Positions 18,805-28,182 of a DNA stretch of 44,697 nt are shown here, in pieces (position 1 is the first letter of the stretch; each line of letters starts with the position of its first letter). The notes under the pieces were generated by a model that ran no database searches, was not told where the DNA came from, and saw only the letters and a program-made list of their open reading frames with translations. The position numbers and the translations under genes were made by a program. This DNA comes from Candidatus Hydrothermarchaeota archaeon (GTDB taxonomy: Archaea > Hydrothermarchaeota > Hydrothermarchaeia > Hydrothermarchaeales > BMS3B), in the NCBI GenBank assembly GCA_015521615.1, contig WANW01000076.1, forward strand, positions 1-44,697, given 5' to 3'.

Positions 18805-19917
18805 ATGAACGAGTATGATGTGATAATTGTCGGCGGGAGTTTTGCGGGTCTGGCAACGGCATATTTTACTCAGGCGGAAAATCTGCTGATTATAGAAAAA
18901 GAAAAGGAAATCGGGGCAAGGCAGAGGTCGACCTGCGGTGCACCTGTGGATTGGGTCAGAAGGTTGGGCGCTGAGAGAAGCATCCTCAGAACCTTTGACA
19001 CCATCACCATTCACTCCCCAAACGGTAGGGAGCTGATAATTGACCTCCCGATGCCCTACTGTACCATAGACTACAGGACCTTCTGCGCCTCGGTAGCAGA
19101 GCACCTGAAGAACGCCGAGATAAGGACCGGCACGGAGGTTACCGGTGTCGAAGCCGGAGACCCGGGAAAAGTGCTGTGCGGTCATGAGGCATACTCCTCA
19201 GGGCTTATCGTGGATGCCAGCGGCTGGCGTGCCGCTGTAGCTTCGCACCTTAAGCATGGGTATGCCCACCTTCCACGGAGAATTGCAGGCCTTGAAACGG
19301 TGGCTGAATACGACGCAGATTCCATCCACATCTACTTTGGAAATAAGCTGATTCCCGGAGGTTATGCGTGGGTTTTCCCGCTGACAGGTGGCCTATCCCG
19401 GGTTGGCCTTGGCAGTCTTAAAAAAGTCAACCTTATGGATTTGAACAGGAGGTTTTTAGATTTCCTTGGCATAGAGCACTTTGAGGCTGAGCACCACGGT
19501 GGAATCATCCCCTGCCTGGGCATGCGGGATCCTGTCGTTGGGGACATATTTGTCGTGGGCGATGCCGCGGGACAGGTTCTGCCCGGGACAGCGGAGGGTA
19601 TAAGAAAGGCGTTCATCTACGCAGAGGTGCTCGGAGGTCTTATTTCGAGAGTTCTAAAGGGGGAGCTTGAGCGCAGCAGAGCTCTTGAAATATACCGACA
19701 GGAGGTGCTGAGGTCAAAGAAATTCTATGATATTATGCTCACCATCCAGAATATAGCGTACAATGCCCCCGACTGGGTACTGGAGAGGGTGATAGGGAAG
19801 GTTAAATCGGACAGGTCTATTCTTAAGCGCCTTTTAAGGGTGTATTTTGAGGAAGACTCGGGCCACGCAAACATGAACAGCCTCTTAGCCTCGCTGAAGC
19901 ATATACTAAAGCGCTGA
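18805..19917 (+). CDS. geranylgeranyl reductase family FAD-dependent oxidoreductase
   Basis: DVIIVGGSFAGLATAYF, GYAWVFPLTGGLSRVGLG, VVGDAAGQVLPGTAEGIRKAFIYAEVLG. Confidence 0.88.
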   Translation: MNEYDVIIVGGSFAGLATAYFTQAENLLIIEKEKEIGARQRSTCGAPVDWVRRLGAERSILRTFDTITIHSPNGRELIIDLPMPYCTIDYRTFCASVAEHLKNAEIRTGTEVTGVEAGDPGKVLCGHEAYSSGLIVDASGWRAAVASHLKHGYAHLPRRIAGLETVAEYDADSIHIYFGNKLIPGGYAWVFPLTGGLSRVGLGSLKKVNLMDLNRRFLDFLGIEHFEAEHHGGIIPCLGMRDPVVGDIFVVGDAAGQVLPGTAEGIRKAFIYAEVLGGLISRVLKGELERSRALEIYRQEVLRSKKFYDIMLTIQNIAYNAPDWVLERVIGKVKSDRSILKRLLRVYFEEDSGHANMNSLLASLKHILKR

Positions 19918-19923
19918 GGAATT

Positions 19924-21096
19924 CTACAGCTTCTCCCTCAGGGAGGCTATCTCCTCAAAGGCGGCAAGTACGCGCTCGCGCTCTTCGTCGCTCAGGCCGT
20001 AGACGCTCAGCTTTATGTGCTTGCTCAGCCCCTTGTGCAGCCCCACAATGCGGCGCTTGAGCATCTCCTCAGCCAGGAAGAAGCCCTTCCGCTTGTGCTT
20101 CTTTGAAATCTCCCAGAAGAGCGGCGTCTCAAAGTGGAGCAGGTGGTGGCGCTTGGGGCGCTCCCCAAGGAGCATTATGTCGCCTCCGCCTATGTCTTCA
20201 AGCTTATCAACAAAGTCGTTAATCTTCTTAAGTTCATCCTCCCAGCGCTTTACGCGCGCCTTAACGTAGTCGAAGCTCAGCATCGCAGAGATTAAGGGTA
20301 TACCTCCCACGCTGCAACCGAAGACATTGGGAATCTTCTTGCCAAACACCCTGCCAGTCCACTCTGCCTTTGACTTTGAGGTTGCAAAGGCACGTTTGCT
20401 CCACTCATAGGTGGTGACCATGAAGCCAAGCGGCGCTAGGGAGGCCATGCTCTTGTGGGCACTCACAGTGAGAAAGTCGGCGCGCATTTTCTTCATGTCC
20501 ACAGGGGCGACGCCAGCGGTGTAGGCGGCATTCACCATGAAGGGTATCTCCAGGTCTTCGCACAGCTTACCCAGCTCCTCCACCGGCTCAATGTTGCCGA
20601 AGTAGGGGTCCGCGTGTGTCGCAACCACGAGCGCTGGCCTGCCCACCTCCTCAATCTTCTCCTGAAATGCCTCAACTGTAACCTTATACTCCGGGTAGCC
20701 CGTGTGCGGGGGCTCGACCACGCGCAGGCCCACCATCTCCGCCGCTATGTTGGTGGAGTAGTGCGAATTCGGGTCCACCACAACCACTGGCTCCAGGTTC
20801 TCCTCCTTTACGTATTCTGCGATGGTCTTCATAACCACGTACTGCGCCGCCCTGCACCCGAAGGTGTGCTCCGCCTCGTCGCCGCCAAAGAATTCTGCCA
20901 CCTGCTTCAGAAACTTCCTCACAGGAGGCTTCGTGATAAGGCTGCTTCTCCCCTCTATGCAGTCGTGGCATACCGAGTAGCCTATCTCAAGCCAGCCGTC
21001 CTGGCAGAGCTGCTCCTGCACTTCCTGCGGGAGTATGCCACCGCGCATCAGCGGGTTTATCACCACGTAGTCCTTGTAACGATTAACAAACTTCAA
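19924..21096 (-). CDS. pscS: O-phospho-L-seryl-tRNA(Cys):Cys-tRNA synthase (SepCysS)
   Basis: PLMRGGILPQEVQEQL, GYSVCHDCIEGRSSLITKPPVRKFL, PLP lysine region VSAHKSMASLAPLGF, FGCSVGG. Confidence 0.93.
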   Translation of the reverse strand: MKFVNRYKDYVVINPLMRGGILPQEVQEQLCQDGWLEIGYSVCHDCIEGRSSLITKPPVRKFLKQVAEFFGGDEAEHTFGCRAAQYVVMKTIAEYVKEENLEPVVVVDPNSHYSTNIAAEMVGLRVVEPPHTGYPEYKVTVEAFQEKIEEVGRPALVVATHADPYFGNIEPVEELGKLCEDLEIPFMVNAAYTAGVAPVDMKKMRADFLTVSAHKSMASLAPLGFMVTTYEWSKRAFATSKSKAEWTGRVFGKKIPNVFGCSVGGIPLISAMLSFDYVKARVKRWEDELKKINDFVDKLEDIGGGDIMLLGERPKRHHLLHFETPLFWEISKKHKRKGFFLAEEMLKRRIVGLHKGLSKHIKLSVYGLSDEERERVLAAFEEIASLREKL

Positions 21097-21201
21097 GCTT
21101 TCACCTTCCTTCTGGAGGAGTGTTAACCTTGTAAATTTATCCGGTGCGTAACTCTTTATTAAAATGAGGTGTTAGATAAAGATTTTCCGGCCCTTTGTGA
21201 G

Positions 21202-21523
21202 CTAGGCAACCAGTTCCGGGTAGCTTGGATAGTCCGGCATTGAACGGAAGTGCTCATCTACCGCCGCCATCACCGCAAGCACCACATCCTCCCTCCAGTG
21301 GCGGGCAACAACCTGCACCACGCCCACGGGTAAGCCAGTGCTCTACTCACCGGGGCGCACTCGCGTGGCAGCCACCACTCCGGCGGGTGCTCACCACTGC
21401 GTTGAGCTGAGGGTTAACCTCTTCAATACGCTGGATGTGTGCCTCAACAACCTCAACAGCACTCAATTCCCCGGATTTGATTCAGTTTACAATTTCAACG
21501 GCGCCAAGTTTGGTTATTTTCAA
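21202..21523 (-). pseudogene. internally deleted FAAH-like amidase (amidase signature family) remnant
   Basis: Reverse strand reads KITKLGAVEIVN*IKSGELSAVEVVEAHIQRIEEVNPQLNAVV, then in another frame APAGVVAATRVRPGE*STGLPVGVVQVVARHWREDVVLAVMAAVDEHFRSMPDYPSYPELVA*; N- and C-terminal amidase pieces without the catalytic centre. Confidence 0.85.
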
Positions 21524-21635
21524 TTATTCCACTCCATTTTTAACAGTGATTCTCTTTTTATATAAACCTTTTGAGTGAAAGGTGGAAGAAACCGCAGTCG
21601 TTACTTTTAAATACCTCACTTCCGACTCTACCACC

Positions 21636-22634
21636 ATGGACTTGGGGGTCGCAGCTGGCTTATTTGTCATCAGCTTTTTCACCACGCTGATAGCACTGCC
21701 AAAGTGGATACACCGCGCGAGGAGCACCGGTTTCGTGGGGAGGGATGTGCATAAGCAGGATAAAAGGGAGGTTGCAGAGATGGGGGGTATAACCGTCGTA
21801 TTTGGGGTGCTCCTTGCGCTGCTTGTGATGATCGCCATTGAAACCTTCTACTATGGGGACGGTTCTATAATAGAGTTGCTTGCCGCCACGCTGAGCCTGC
21901 TTATAGCCGCGTTAATAGGCATGGTGGACGACATGCTCGGCTGGAGGATAGGGCTTAGGCAGAGTGAAAAGGTGCTTCTCACGTTTATGGTGCCCATCCC
22001 AATAATGGTGGTCAATGCCGGGCATGCGATGATGACCTTCCCCTTTTTAGGACAGGTGGAGCTGGGCCTGCTCTACCCCCTGCTGATTGTGCCTGTAGGA
22101 ATAATCGGCGCCACCAACGCCTTCAATATGCTCGCTGGCTACAATGGCCTGGAAGCGCTGCAGGGGATTGCGATATTCTCCACGCTGGCATACCTATCAT
22201 GGGAGGTCAATGCCTTCGACGCCTTTTTAATCTCCGCATGCATCGTCGGAGCGCTGCTAGCCTTCCTGATATTCAACCGCTACCCATCAAAGGTGTTTCC
22301 CGGTGATGTTTTCACCTACTTCGCAGGTGCGGGTGTTGCGATAGTGGCTATTCTGGGAAACATAGAGAGGTTTGCTGCAATGCTGTTTACGCTGTACTAC
22401 ATTGAGCTGGTGCTCAAGGCGAGGGGGAGATTTAAACCCGAGTGGCCGGCGCGGGTGCTGGGGGACGGCTCCCTGGCTGTGAAGAGCAGAATCTACAGTG
22501 TGCCCCACCTTGCAATCACATTACTCAGAAAGATGAAGGGGAAAGCCTATGAATATGAGGTTGTGGCGACTGTGCTGCTCTTCCAGCTTGTCATAGCCGT
22601 TGTAACCATAGCCACGTTTAAGAAGTGGATTTAG
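21636..22634 (+). CDS. glycosyltransferase family 4 / UDP-HexNAc:polyprenyl-phosphate HexNAc-1-P transferase (MraY/GPT-like)
   Basis: VDDMLGWRIGLRQSEK, NAFNMLAGYNGLE, NRYPSKVFPGDVFTY; start MDLGV chosen, GTG at 21582 also possible. Confidence 0.88.
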   Translation: MDLGVAAGLFVISFFTTLIALPKWIHRARSTGFVGRDVHKQDKREVAEMGGITVVFGVLLALLVMIAIETFYYGDGSIIELLAATLSLLIAALIGMVDDMLGWRIGLRQSEKVLLTFMVPIPIMVVNAGHAMMTFPFLGQVELGLLYPLLIVPVGIIGATNAFNMLAGYNGLEALQGIAIFSTLAYLSWEVNAFDAFLISACIVGALLAFLIFNRYPSKVFPGDVFTYFAGAGVAIVAILGNIERFAAMLFTLYYIELVLKARGRFKPEWPARVLGDGSLAVKSRIYSVPHLAITLLRKMKGKAYEYEVVATVLLFQLVIAVVTIATFKKWI

Positions 22635-23951
22635 CTACGGTTCAAGGCGGTGCCTGTCACGCGGGAAGAGCACCGCCTCCCGTATATTTGGCAGGTCTAG
22701 AAGGAGCATGAGGAAGCGCTCTATGCCCATGCCAAAGCCTCCGTGGGGGGGCATCCCGTACTTAAACGCCTCCAGATAGCTGGAGAAGCTCTCCACGCGG
22801 AGCCCCTTTGCCTTTATGCGTTCCACGAGGAGATCATAGTCGTGGATACGCTGTGAGCCCGAGATTACCTCCCTGCCCTTGAACTCAAGGTCGAAGCTGG
22901 CGCTCAGCTTTGGGTCATCGCTGTCCGGCATGGTGTAGAAGGGTTTTGCGTCGAGGGGGAAGCGGGTGACAAAGTACAGCTCGTGCCCTTGCTGGAGCAT
23001 TATCTCGCCCAGCTTCTTCTCAGCTTCGGTGGTTAAATCCTCGCCGAAGGGCAGCTTTAAGTTCGCCTCTTCCTCAAGCAGTGAGAGCACCTCCTCATAG
23101 CTCAGCCTGGGGAAGTGCTCCGGAGGCTCTTTGAGCTCCACGCCCAGAAGCTCCAGCTCCTCTCTGCAGTGTTCCCTTACCTCGAGTATCATGGCGCGGA
23201 TGAGACCTTCGATGACCTCGAGAACGTCCTCGTAGCTGGAGATGAAGGCAAGCTCACAATCGACAGCGGTAATTTCATTAAGGTGCCAGATGGTGTCGTG
23301 CTCTTCAGCACGGAAGTAGGTGGCTATTTCAAACACGCGGTCTAAGCCAGAGCCCATGAGCATCTGCTTGTACAGCTGCGGGCTCTGGGCGAGGAAGGCC
23401 TCGCGCTCGAAGTAGCTTATCGGGAAGAGCTCCGTGCCGCCCTCGCTGGCGGTGGAGATTATTCGGGGAGTGTGCACCTCGATGAAGCCCCTGCTGAGAA
23501 GGTGCTCCCTCGCCGCCTTCAGGGCACGGCTCCTTATCTTGAAGATCGCCGCCACGCTTGGCCTGCGCAGGTCGAGCACGCGGTGGTCCAGGCGGGTGTC
23601 CAGATTGGCGGGAACCTTGCCCGTAGGATCGAGAGGCAGAGGCGAGGCGGCGCTGCTCAGCACCTCTATCCGCGAGGGTATGATCTCAACTCCTCCCGGA
23701 GCTTTATCCATTGCCTGGAGTTTGCCCCTGACCACGACTACGCTCTCCTTGCTCACCCCCTTGGCAAGGTCGAAGACCTCTGCGGGGACGAACTTCTTGG
23801 GCAGGGTTACCTGCACTATTCCTGAGCGGTCTCTGATGAGGAGGAAGAGGAGCCCGCCCAGCTTGCGCTTTTCATGCACCCAGCCTGCGATGCTTACCTC
23901 CTCTCCGTCCTTCTCAGGAGAAAGCTCATCCGAATAAACGCGCTCAATCAT
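22635..23951 (-). CDS. aspS: aspartyl-tRNA synthetase, archaeal type
   Basis: OB domain VSIAGWVHEKRKLGGLLFLLIRDRSGIVQVT, class II motifs FIEVHTPRII, TYFRAEEH, GFGMGIERFLMLLLDLPNIREAVLFPRDRHRL. Confidence 0.96.
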   Translation of the reverse strand: MIERVYSDELSPEKDGEEVSIAGWVHEKRKLGGLLFLLIRDRSGIVQVTLPKKFVPAEVFDLAKGVSKESVVVVRGKLQAMDKAPGGVEIIPSRIEVLSSAASPLPLDPTGKVPANLDTRLDHRVLDLRRPSVAAIFKIRSRALKAAREHLLSRGFIEVHTPRIISTASEGGTELFPISYFEREAFLAQSPQLYKQMLMGSGLDRVFEIATYFRAEEHDTIWHLNEITAVDCELAFISSYEDVLEVIEGLIRAMILEVREHCREELELLGVELKEPPEHFPRLSYEEVLSLLEEEANLKLPFGEDLTTEAEKKLGEIMLQQGHELYFVTRFPLDAKPFYTMPDSDDPKLSASFDLEFKGREVISGSQRIHDYDLLVERIKAKGLRVESFSSYLEAFKYGMPPHGGFGMGIERFLMLLLDLPNIREAVLFPRDRHRLEP

Positions 23952-25227
23952 GCTCTCGCCTCGCTATTCTTGCTTCCACGCTTTTAGCGTGCATCTCAAG
24001 TCCTTCCGCCTTTGCAAGTGGCAATATTGCCTTTGCAAGCCTTTCAAGTGCTGCTCTGCTCAGCCTCTGGAAGGATATTACCTTAAGGAAGTCGTAAACG
24101 TTTAGCCCGGAGTAGACGCGCGCATACCCTGCGGTGGGAAGCACGTGGTTTGTGCCGCTCGCATAGTCGCCGCAGGCAACCGGCGAATAGCTGCCCAGGA
24201 AAACTGAGCCCGCGCTCTCTATCCTGCGTAGCACCTCATCGTCGTTGCGGGTAATAATCTCAAGGTGCTCGGGGGCAAACATATTTGCAAAGTCTATCGC
24301 CTGGGCTATGTCGCTGGCTACAAGTATCGCACCATTAGCCTCAATCGCCTGACTTGCCTCAGCTCGAGAGGGTGTTTCCCTTTCGACGATTTCCCTCACC
24401 CGCTCTGCAAGCTTTCGCGAGGTGGTTACGAGCACACTGCTCGCAAGGGGATCGTGCTCCGCCTGGGCAAGCATGTCCAGCGCTATGAAGTGCGCGTCCG
24501 CCGAATCATCGGCAATGATGAGCACCTCGCTCGGACCGGCGGGCAGGTCTATTGCCACGTCTCCGCTCACCAGGCGCTTGGCGGCGGTTACGTAAACATT
24601 GCCCGGTCCCACGATCTTTTCAACCCGCGCTATGCTCTCCGTGCCGTAGGCGAGGGCTGCTATCGCCTGGGCACCGCCGACGCGATAGACCTCGTCCACA
24701 TCCGCGATGGAGCAGGCGGCCAGGGTCAGGGGGTTCACCTCTCCATTCTGCGCTGGCGGCGTGGTCACAACCACCCTGCCCACGCCCGCCACCTTCGCAG
24801 GCACCGCGCACATAAGTACGGTTGAGGGGTAGCTTGCCCTTCCTCCCGGCACGTAGCACCCCACACTGGCGATGGCACGATAAACCTGCCCCAGGGTAAT
24901 GCCGTCCCTGGTATAGCTCCAGTCGCCGCGCAGCTGCCTGCGATGGAAGTCGGCAATGTTCTCCTTCGCAATTTCCAGCGCCTCTATGAGCTTTCCATCC
25001 ACCCTCTCCCTAGCCTTCTCTATTTCCTCCTCGCTGACCCTGAGCTCCTCCACATCGACGCCGTCGAAGCGTCGCGTGAAGTCGCGCAGCGCTTCGTCGC
25101 CTCGTGAGCGGACCTCCGCGATAATCTCCGCTACCTTCGCCTCAACTCCCGCGAGGTCTGCCCTGCCCCTGTGGAGGAGCTTGTCCCTCTGCTCCCGGGT
25201 GAGCTCTGAAATCTCAGAGAAAAGCAT
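23944..25227 (-). CDS. hisD: histidinol dehydrogenase
   Basis: VGCYVPGGRASYPSTVLM, IVGPGNVYVTAAKRLV, DLPAGPSEVLIIAD, AEHDPLASS, FAPEHLEI; start MLFSEIS at 25227. Confidence 0.96.
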   Translation of the reverse strand: MLFSEISELTREQRDKLLHRGRADLAGVEAKVAEIIAEVRSRGDEALRDFTRRFDGVDVEELRVSEEEIEKARERVDGKLIEALEIAKENIADFHRRQLRGDWSYTRDGITLGQVYRAIASVGCYVPGGRASYPSTVLMCAVPAKVAGVGRVVVTTPPAQNGEVNPLTLAACSIADVDEVYRVGGAQAIAALAYGTESIARVEKIVGPGNVYVTAAKRLVSGDVAIDLPAGPSEVLIIADDSADAHFIALDMLAQAEHDPLASSVLVTTSRKLAERVREIVERETPSRAEASQAIEANGAILVASDIAQAIDFANMFAPEHLEIITRNDDEVLRRIESAGSVFLGSYSPVACGDYASGTNHVLPTAGYARVYSGLNVYDFLKVISFQRLSRAALERLAKAILPLAKAEGLEMHAKSVEARIARREHD

Positions 25228-25506
25228 CCTGATGAAGTAGGGCTTGAAGGTATTTAAATTTGTTGTGGAAGCATGCGGCTGCAGCAGGTGGAGAATAATC
25301 AGAAGGCATAAGCGCCCTTGCATCCTTGGTGTACGCTTCAGATAGGGTATTATGGAAATTGGGAGTTAAAATGTGCCCGGAGTACCGTTTTGGACGGTCT
25401 TATGAGTAGTTGTTGCAAGAGGGTGTCTTATGAATTTCCACTCGCCTACAGTTCTACGAACAAATTTCTTCATCCTTCAGGTGTGATTAGGGTGTGAGGT
25501 GATGAA

Positions 25507-25995
25507 ATGAGAGGAATCGTTATAATTTTACTGATTGGCTCGATTGTGCTGTTTACGGGCTGTACATCGTCTGATAGCGGAAGTAGCACTTCCATCTCAA
25601 CCGCCTCCGGGAAAACCCTCAATGAGAGGGACCTGATGAGGAAAAGCAGTCAGGGCGAGGTGGATGTGGATGTGGTTTACCTCAATCCGCTGATGCCGGA
25701 GGAGAAGGAGAAAATAGTATTTAAGGTGTACCTGAACACCCACACTGTCGATCTCTCCGGCTACAGGGTTGAGAAGTTATCCACCTTCAGGAACAGTCGC
25801 GGAATCCAGGTCAGTGAGGGCTTCAAATGGGTGCCGGAGATGGAGTCCGGGCACCACCGCTACGGCTACCTTGTACTTCCTGCAAGAATAAACGGCACAG
25901 AGCTTGTGACGCCGGAGGACGAGTACATAGAGCTGGTTATTGACGGCATTCAGGGCAGGAGAATCTTCAGGTGGGACCTGAAGGAGTTGAGTTGA
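25507..25995 (+). CDS. lipoprotein of unknown function
   Basis: Lipobox LFTGCTSS; ends in a 1-nt overlap with the next gene. Confidence 0.8.
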   Translation: MRGIVIILLIGSIVLFTGCTSSDSGSSTSISTASGKTLNERDLMRKSSQGEVDVDVVYLNPLMPEEKEKIVFKVYLNTHTVDLSGYRVEKLSTFRNSRGIQVSEGFKWVPEMESGHHRYGYLVLPARINGTELVTPEDEYIELVIDGIQGRRIFRWDLKELS

Positions 25996-26588
25996 TGCAA
26001 AGCGAGGATTTCAATACGCTAAGGACTCGAGCGATTATCGCAGGCTTCGGAGGTGCTTCCCTCCTTCTCCTCCTCTACTTTGGCATTCTCACCGCTGTGC
26101 AGAGCTTTGAGCACGCCCTGAGGTCTTTTCTGGAGCTCTGGTACTGGATTATCGCTCTTTTCGCAGGTTTTGGCACGCAGATGGCATTGTACTACTACAT
26201 CAGAGCAGTTTCAAAGCTCAGAAAAGCTCATGCCGGTGCAGGTGTCGCCGCAAGTGGGGGCATGAGCGGCGCCGCTATGGTAGCGTGCTGCGCCCACCAC
26301 GTCAGTGATGTTCTTCCGCTTTTCGGCGTCTCTGCGGCGGCGCTTTTCCTGACTGAGTACCAGCTTCTCTTTATGGTGCTTGGCCTGCTTTCAAATCTCG
26401 TGGGTATTGCCTTTATGCTCAAAATTATTGCTCAGGGTGCTCTCTTCCAGGAAGGAAGCAGGCTCCGGGTGCTCTGCAGGGTGGACATGGAGAGGGTGTT
26501 CAGACTCACCCTCGTGGCGGCGGCGCTCACCTTTGTTCTCGTGGCCATCGCTGGCTACCTGGGCGCAATTGACCTCTCCCCTTACTAA
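25995..26588 (+). CDS. polytopic membrane protein with CCAHH motif
   Basis: Start ATG at 25995 overlapping the TGA of the lipoprotein gene; GGMSGAAMVACCAHHVSDVLPLFGVSAAALFLTEYQ. Confidence 0.8.
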   Translation: MQSEDFNTLRTRAIIAGFGGASLLLLLYFGILTAVQSFEHALRSFLELWYWIIALFAGFGTQMALYYYIRAVSKLRKAHAGAGVAASGGMSGAAMVACCAHHVSDVLPLFGVSAAALFLTEYQLLFMVLGLLSNLVGIAFMLKIIAQGALFQEGSRLRVLCRVDMERVFRLTLVAAALTFVLVAIAGYLGAIDLSPY

Positions 26589-27445
26589 ACCCCCAAAAGC
26601 ACCTGAAGCGAGTTGTGCAGGCCCATGGGCAGGCTGAGCACCAGCAGGATAAGCTTGGTGAGCCAGTGGGTTTCGTCTTTGCGTGGCACGTCTCTCTCAA
26701 CGAAGTAAAGGATAGTCAGGTAGAGGCCCATCTTGAAAAGGGGGTAAATTAGAGGGTGCGCAGATAGCATGCTCTGGGTGAGGGGCTGCTCTGCTGCATA
26801 ACCCAGGGAAAGCGAAGCCAGGCTCACCGAGGCGGCGTCGAAGGCAACGCCCCACACAATTAGGGTATTCAAGCGGGAGGCCAGGTTGAGCCGCCTCAGC
26901 GGGAGCATGGCAATGAGAGCAAGCCCCAGAGAGAACAGAAGGATGCCTGTGAAGACCCTCACCTGGAGCCTGAGCGGCTCACCCGAAAAGAGAGATATCG
27001 CGCGCTGCGAGGCCACGAGGTAGAGGTCATGGAGAAAAAGCACAGAGGCGAAGGCGCACAGGACCATGCCCGAGTAGAAGACCACCCGGTGATACCTCCC
27101 CTTCTCCAGCGCTATCCCGGCGGTGAGGGATAATAAAACAAGGGAGAGGATTAAAAAGTAAACCCCGGGCGTGAGGAACAGAAAGCTGTGGGGAACCAGG
27201 CCTGAGCCACTTACCCTTGCGAACTCTTCCAGTGCCCTTATCAGGCCGCCCAGAATCACAAAGGGGACAAGAGCTCTGAAAAGCCCCTCATCCAGGCGAA
27301 CGTCGAGACGCCTTAAGAGTCGCAGCACGGCGTAGGCGCCTAGGATAAGGAGGATTCCGTAGGCTATGGTATTGTAGGGGTTGTAGCCTGAGCCTGTCTG
27401 GAGAGGTTTGACGAAGTATTCGTAAAAGAAGTTGCTCAGACTCAT
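26585..27445 (-). CDS. DUF63-family archaeal membrane protein
   Basis: FFYEYFVKPLQTGSGYNPYNTIAYGI, VPFVILGGLIRALEE; start MSLSNFF at 27445. Confidence 0.75.
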   Translation of the reverse strand: MSLSNFFYEYFVKPLQTGSGYNPYNTIAYGILLILGAYAVLRLLRRLDVRLDEGLFRALVPFVILGGLIRALEEFARVSGSGLVPHSFLFLTPGVYFLILSLVLLSLTAGIALEKGRYHRVVFYSGMVLCAFASVLFLHDLYLVASQRAISLFSGEPLRLQVRVFTGILLFSLGLALIAMLPLRRLNLASRLNTLIVWGVAFDAASVSLASLSLGYAAEQPLTQSMLSAHPLIYPLFKMGLYLTILYFVERDVPRKDETHWLTKLILLVLSLPMGLHNSLQVLLGV

Positions 27446-27517
27446 GGAGAATCTGGGAACCTGCTCACTATTTATAGTTTTTATTTGCCACAATGGAAAA
27501 TTTCTGATGGAAATCTT

Positions 27518-27883
27518 TTACTTCTCTTCCAGCAGCCTCCTTGCTTCTTCGTACTCCTCCCGGGTTATCTCCCCGCGGGCAAATCTTGCGTTAAGCTCAT
27601 CTATGGCGCTGGGTTTGCGCTCTCCGCCAGAGAGCAGCAGGTAGAGGAAAGCTATGACAAGCACCCAGAAGGCCAGACCAAAGCCGCGGAAGCCATACCA
27701 GGACATGTGACGCAGGTGCATCTGCTGCATGCTATCAGCGGCACCCCATGGTGCAGCGCCTGTTAGAAAGCTCCCCCAGACGCGGCACACCCCTAAGGCG
27801 GAGCCGCCGCTCTCGTAGTGCCAGGTCAGGAGGAGCAAAAGTGCGAGAAGCCCGAAGGCTGCATATGCAATATACCTGCTCAT
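27518..27883 (-). CDS. membrane protein with C-terminal SHOCT domain
   Basis: TM segments followed by AIDELNARFARGEITREEYEEARRLLEEK. Confidence 0.8.
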   Translation of the reverse strand: MSRYIAYAAFGLLALLLLLTWHYESGGSALGVCRVWGSFLTGAAPWGAADSMQQMHLRHMSWYGFRGFGLAFWVLVIAFLYLLLSGGERKPSAIDELNARFARGEITREEYEEARRLLEEK

Positions 27884-27884
27884 T

Positions 27885-28154
27885 TCAACCTCCTATCTCT
27901 TCCTTCATTCTCAGGTACTCCTCGCGGGAGATTTCGCCTCTCGCATACCTCTCCTTCAGTATCTCCAGTGCGCTCTTTTCTTTCTCCTCTCTGCCGGCAA
28001 GGGCATAGTACAGTAGCGCAGCAACCGCTATCCAGAAGAGTACCCCTATGCCCATGCCTATGCCCATCATACCGCCCATTCCAAAGCCCGGAATGAGCAG
28101 GATGAGGAGGAGTATTCCAAGACCTATCGCCACGAGTGTATTCTTTTCGCTCAT
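27885..28154 (-). CDS. small membrane protein with C-terminal SHOCT domain
   Basis: SALEILKERYARGEISREEYLRMKEEIG; start ATGAGC with SD AGAGGTGATG. Confidence 0.8.
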   Translation of the reverse strand: MSEKNTLVAIGLGILLLILLIPGFGMGGMMGIGMGIGVLFWIAVAALLYYALAGREEKEKSALEILKERYARGEISREEYLRMKEEIGG

Positions 28155-28182
28155 TTGCATCACCTCTAAAAAGGCGAGAGGG

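Noticed and set aside
20455-21126. 223-aa plus-strand ORF
   Set aside because: Antisense to SepCysS, which has unambiguous motifs.
25228-25506. Possible short ORFs (for example MSSCCKRVSYEFPLAYSSTNKFLHPSGVIRV) upstream of the lipoprotein gene
   Set aside because: No SD, very short and no recognisable family; cannot be supported over random open frame.
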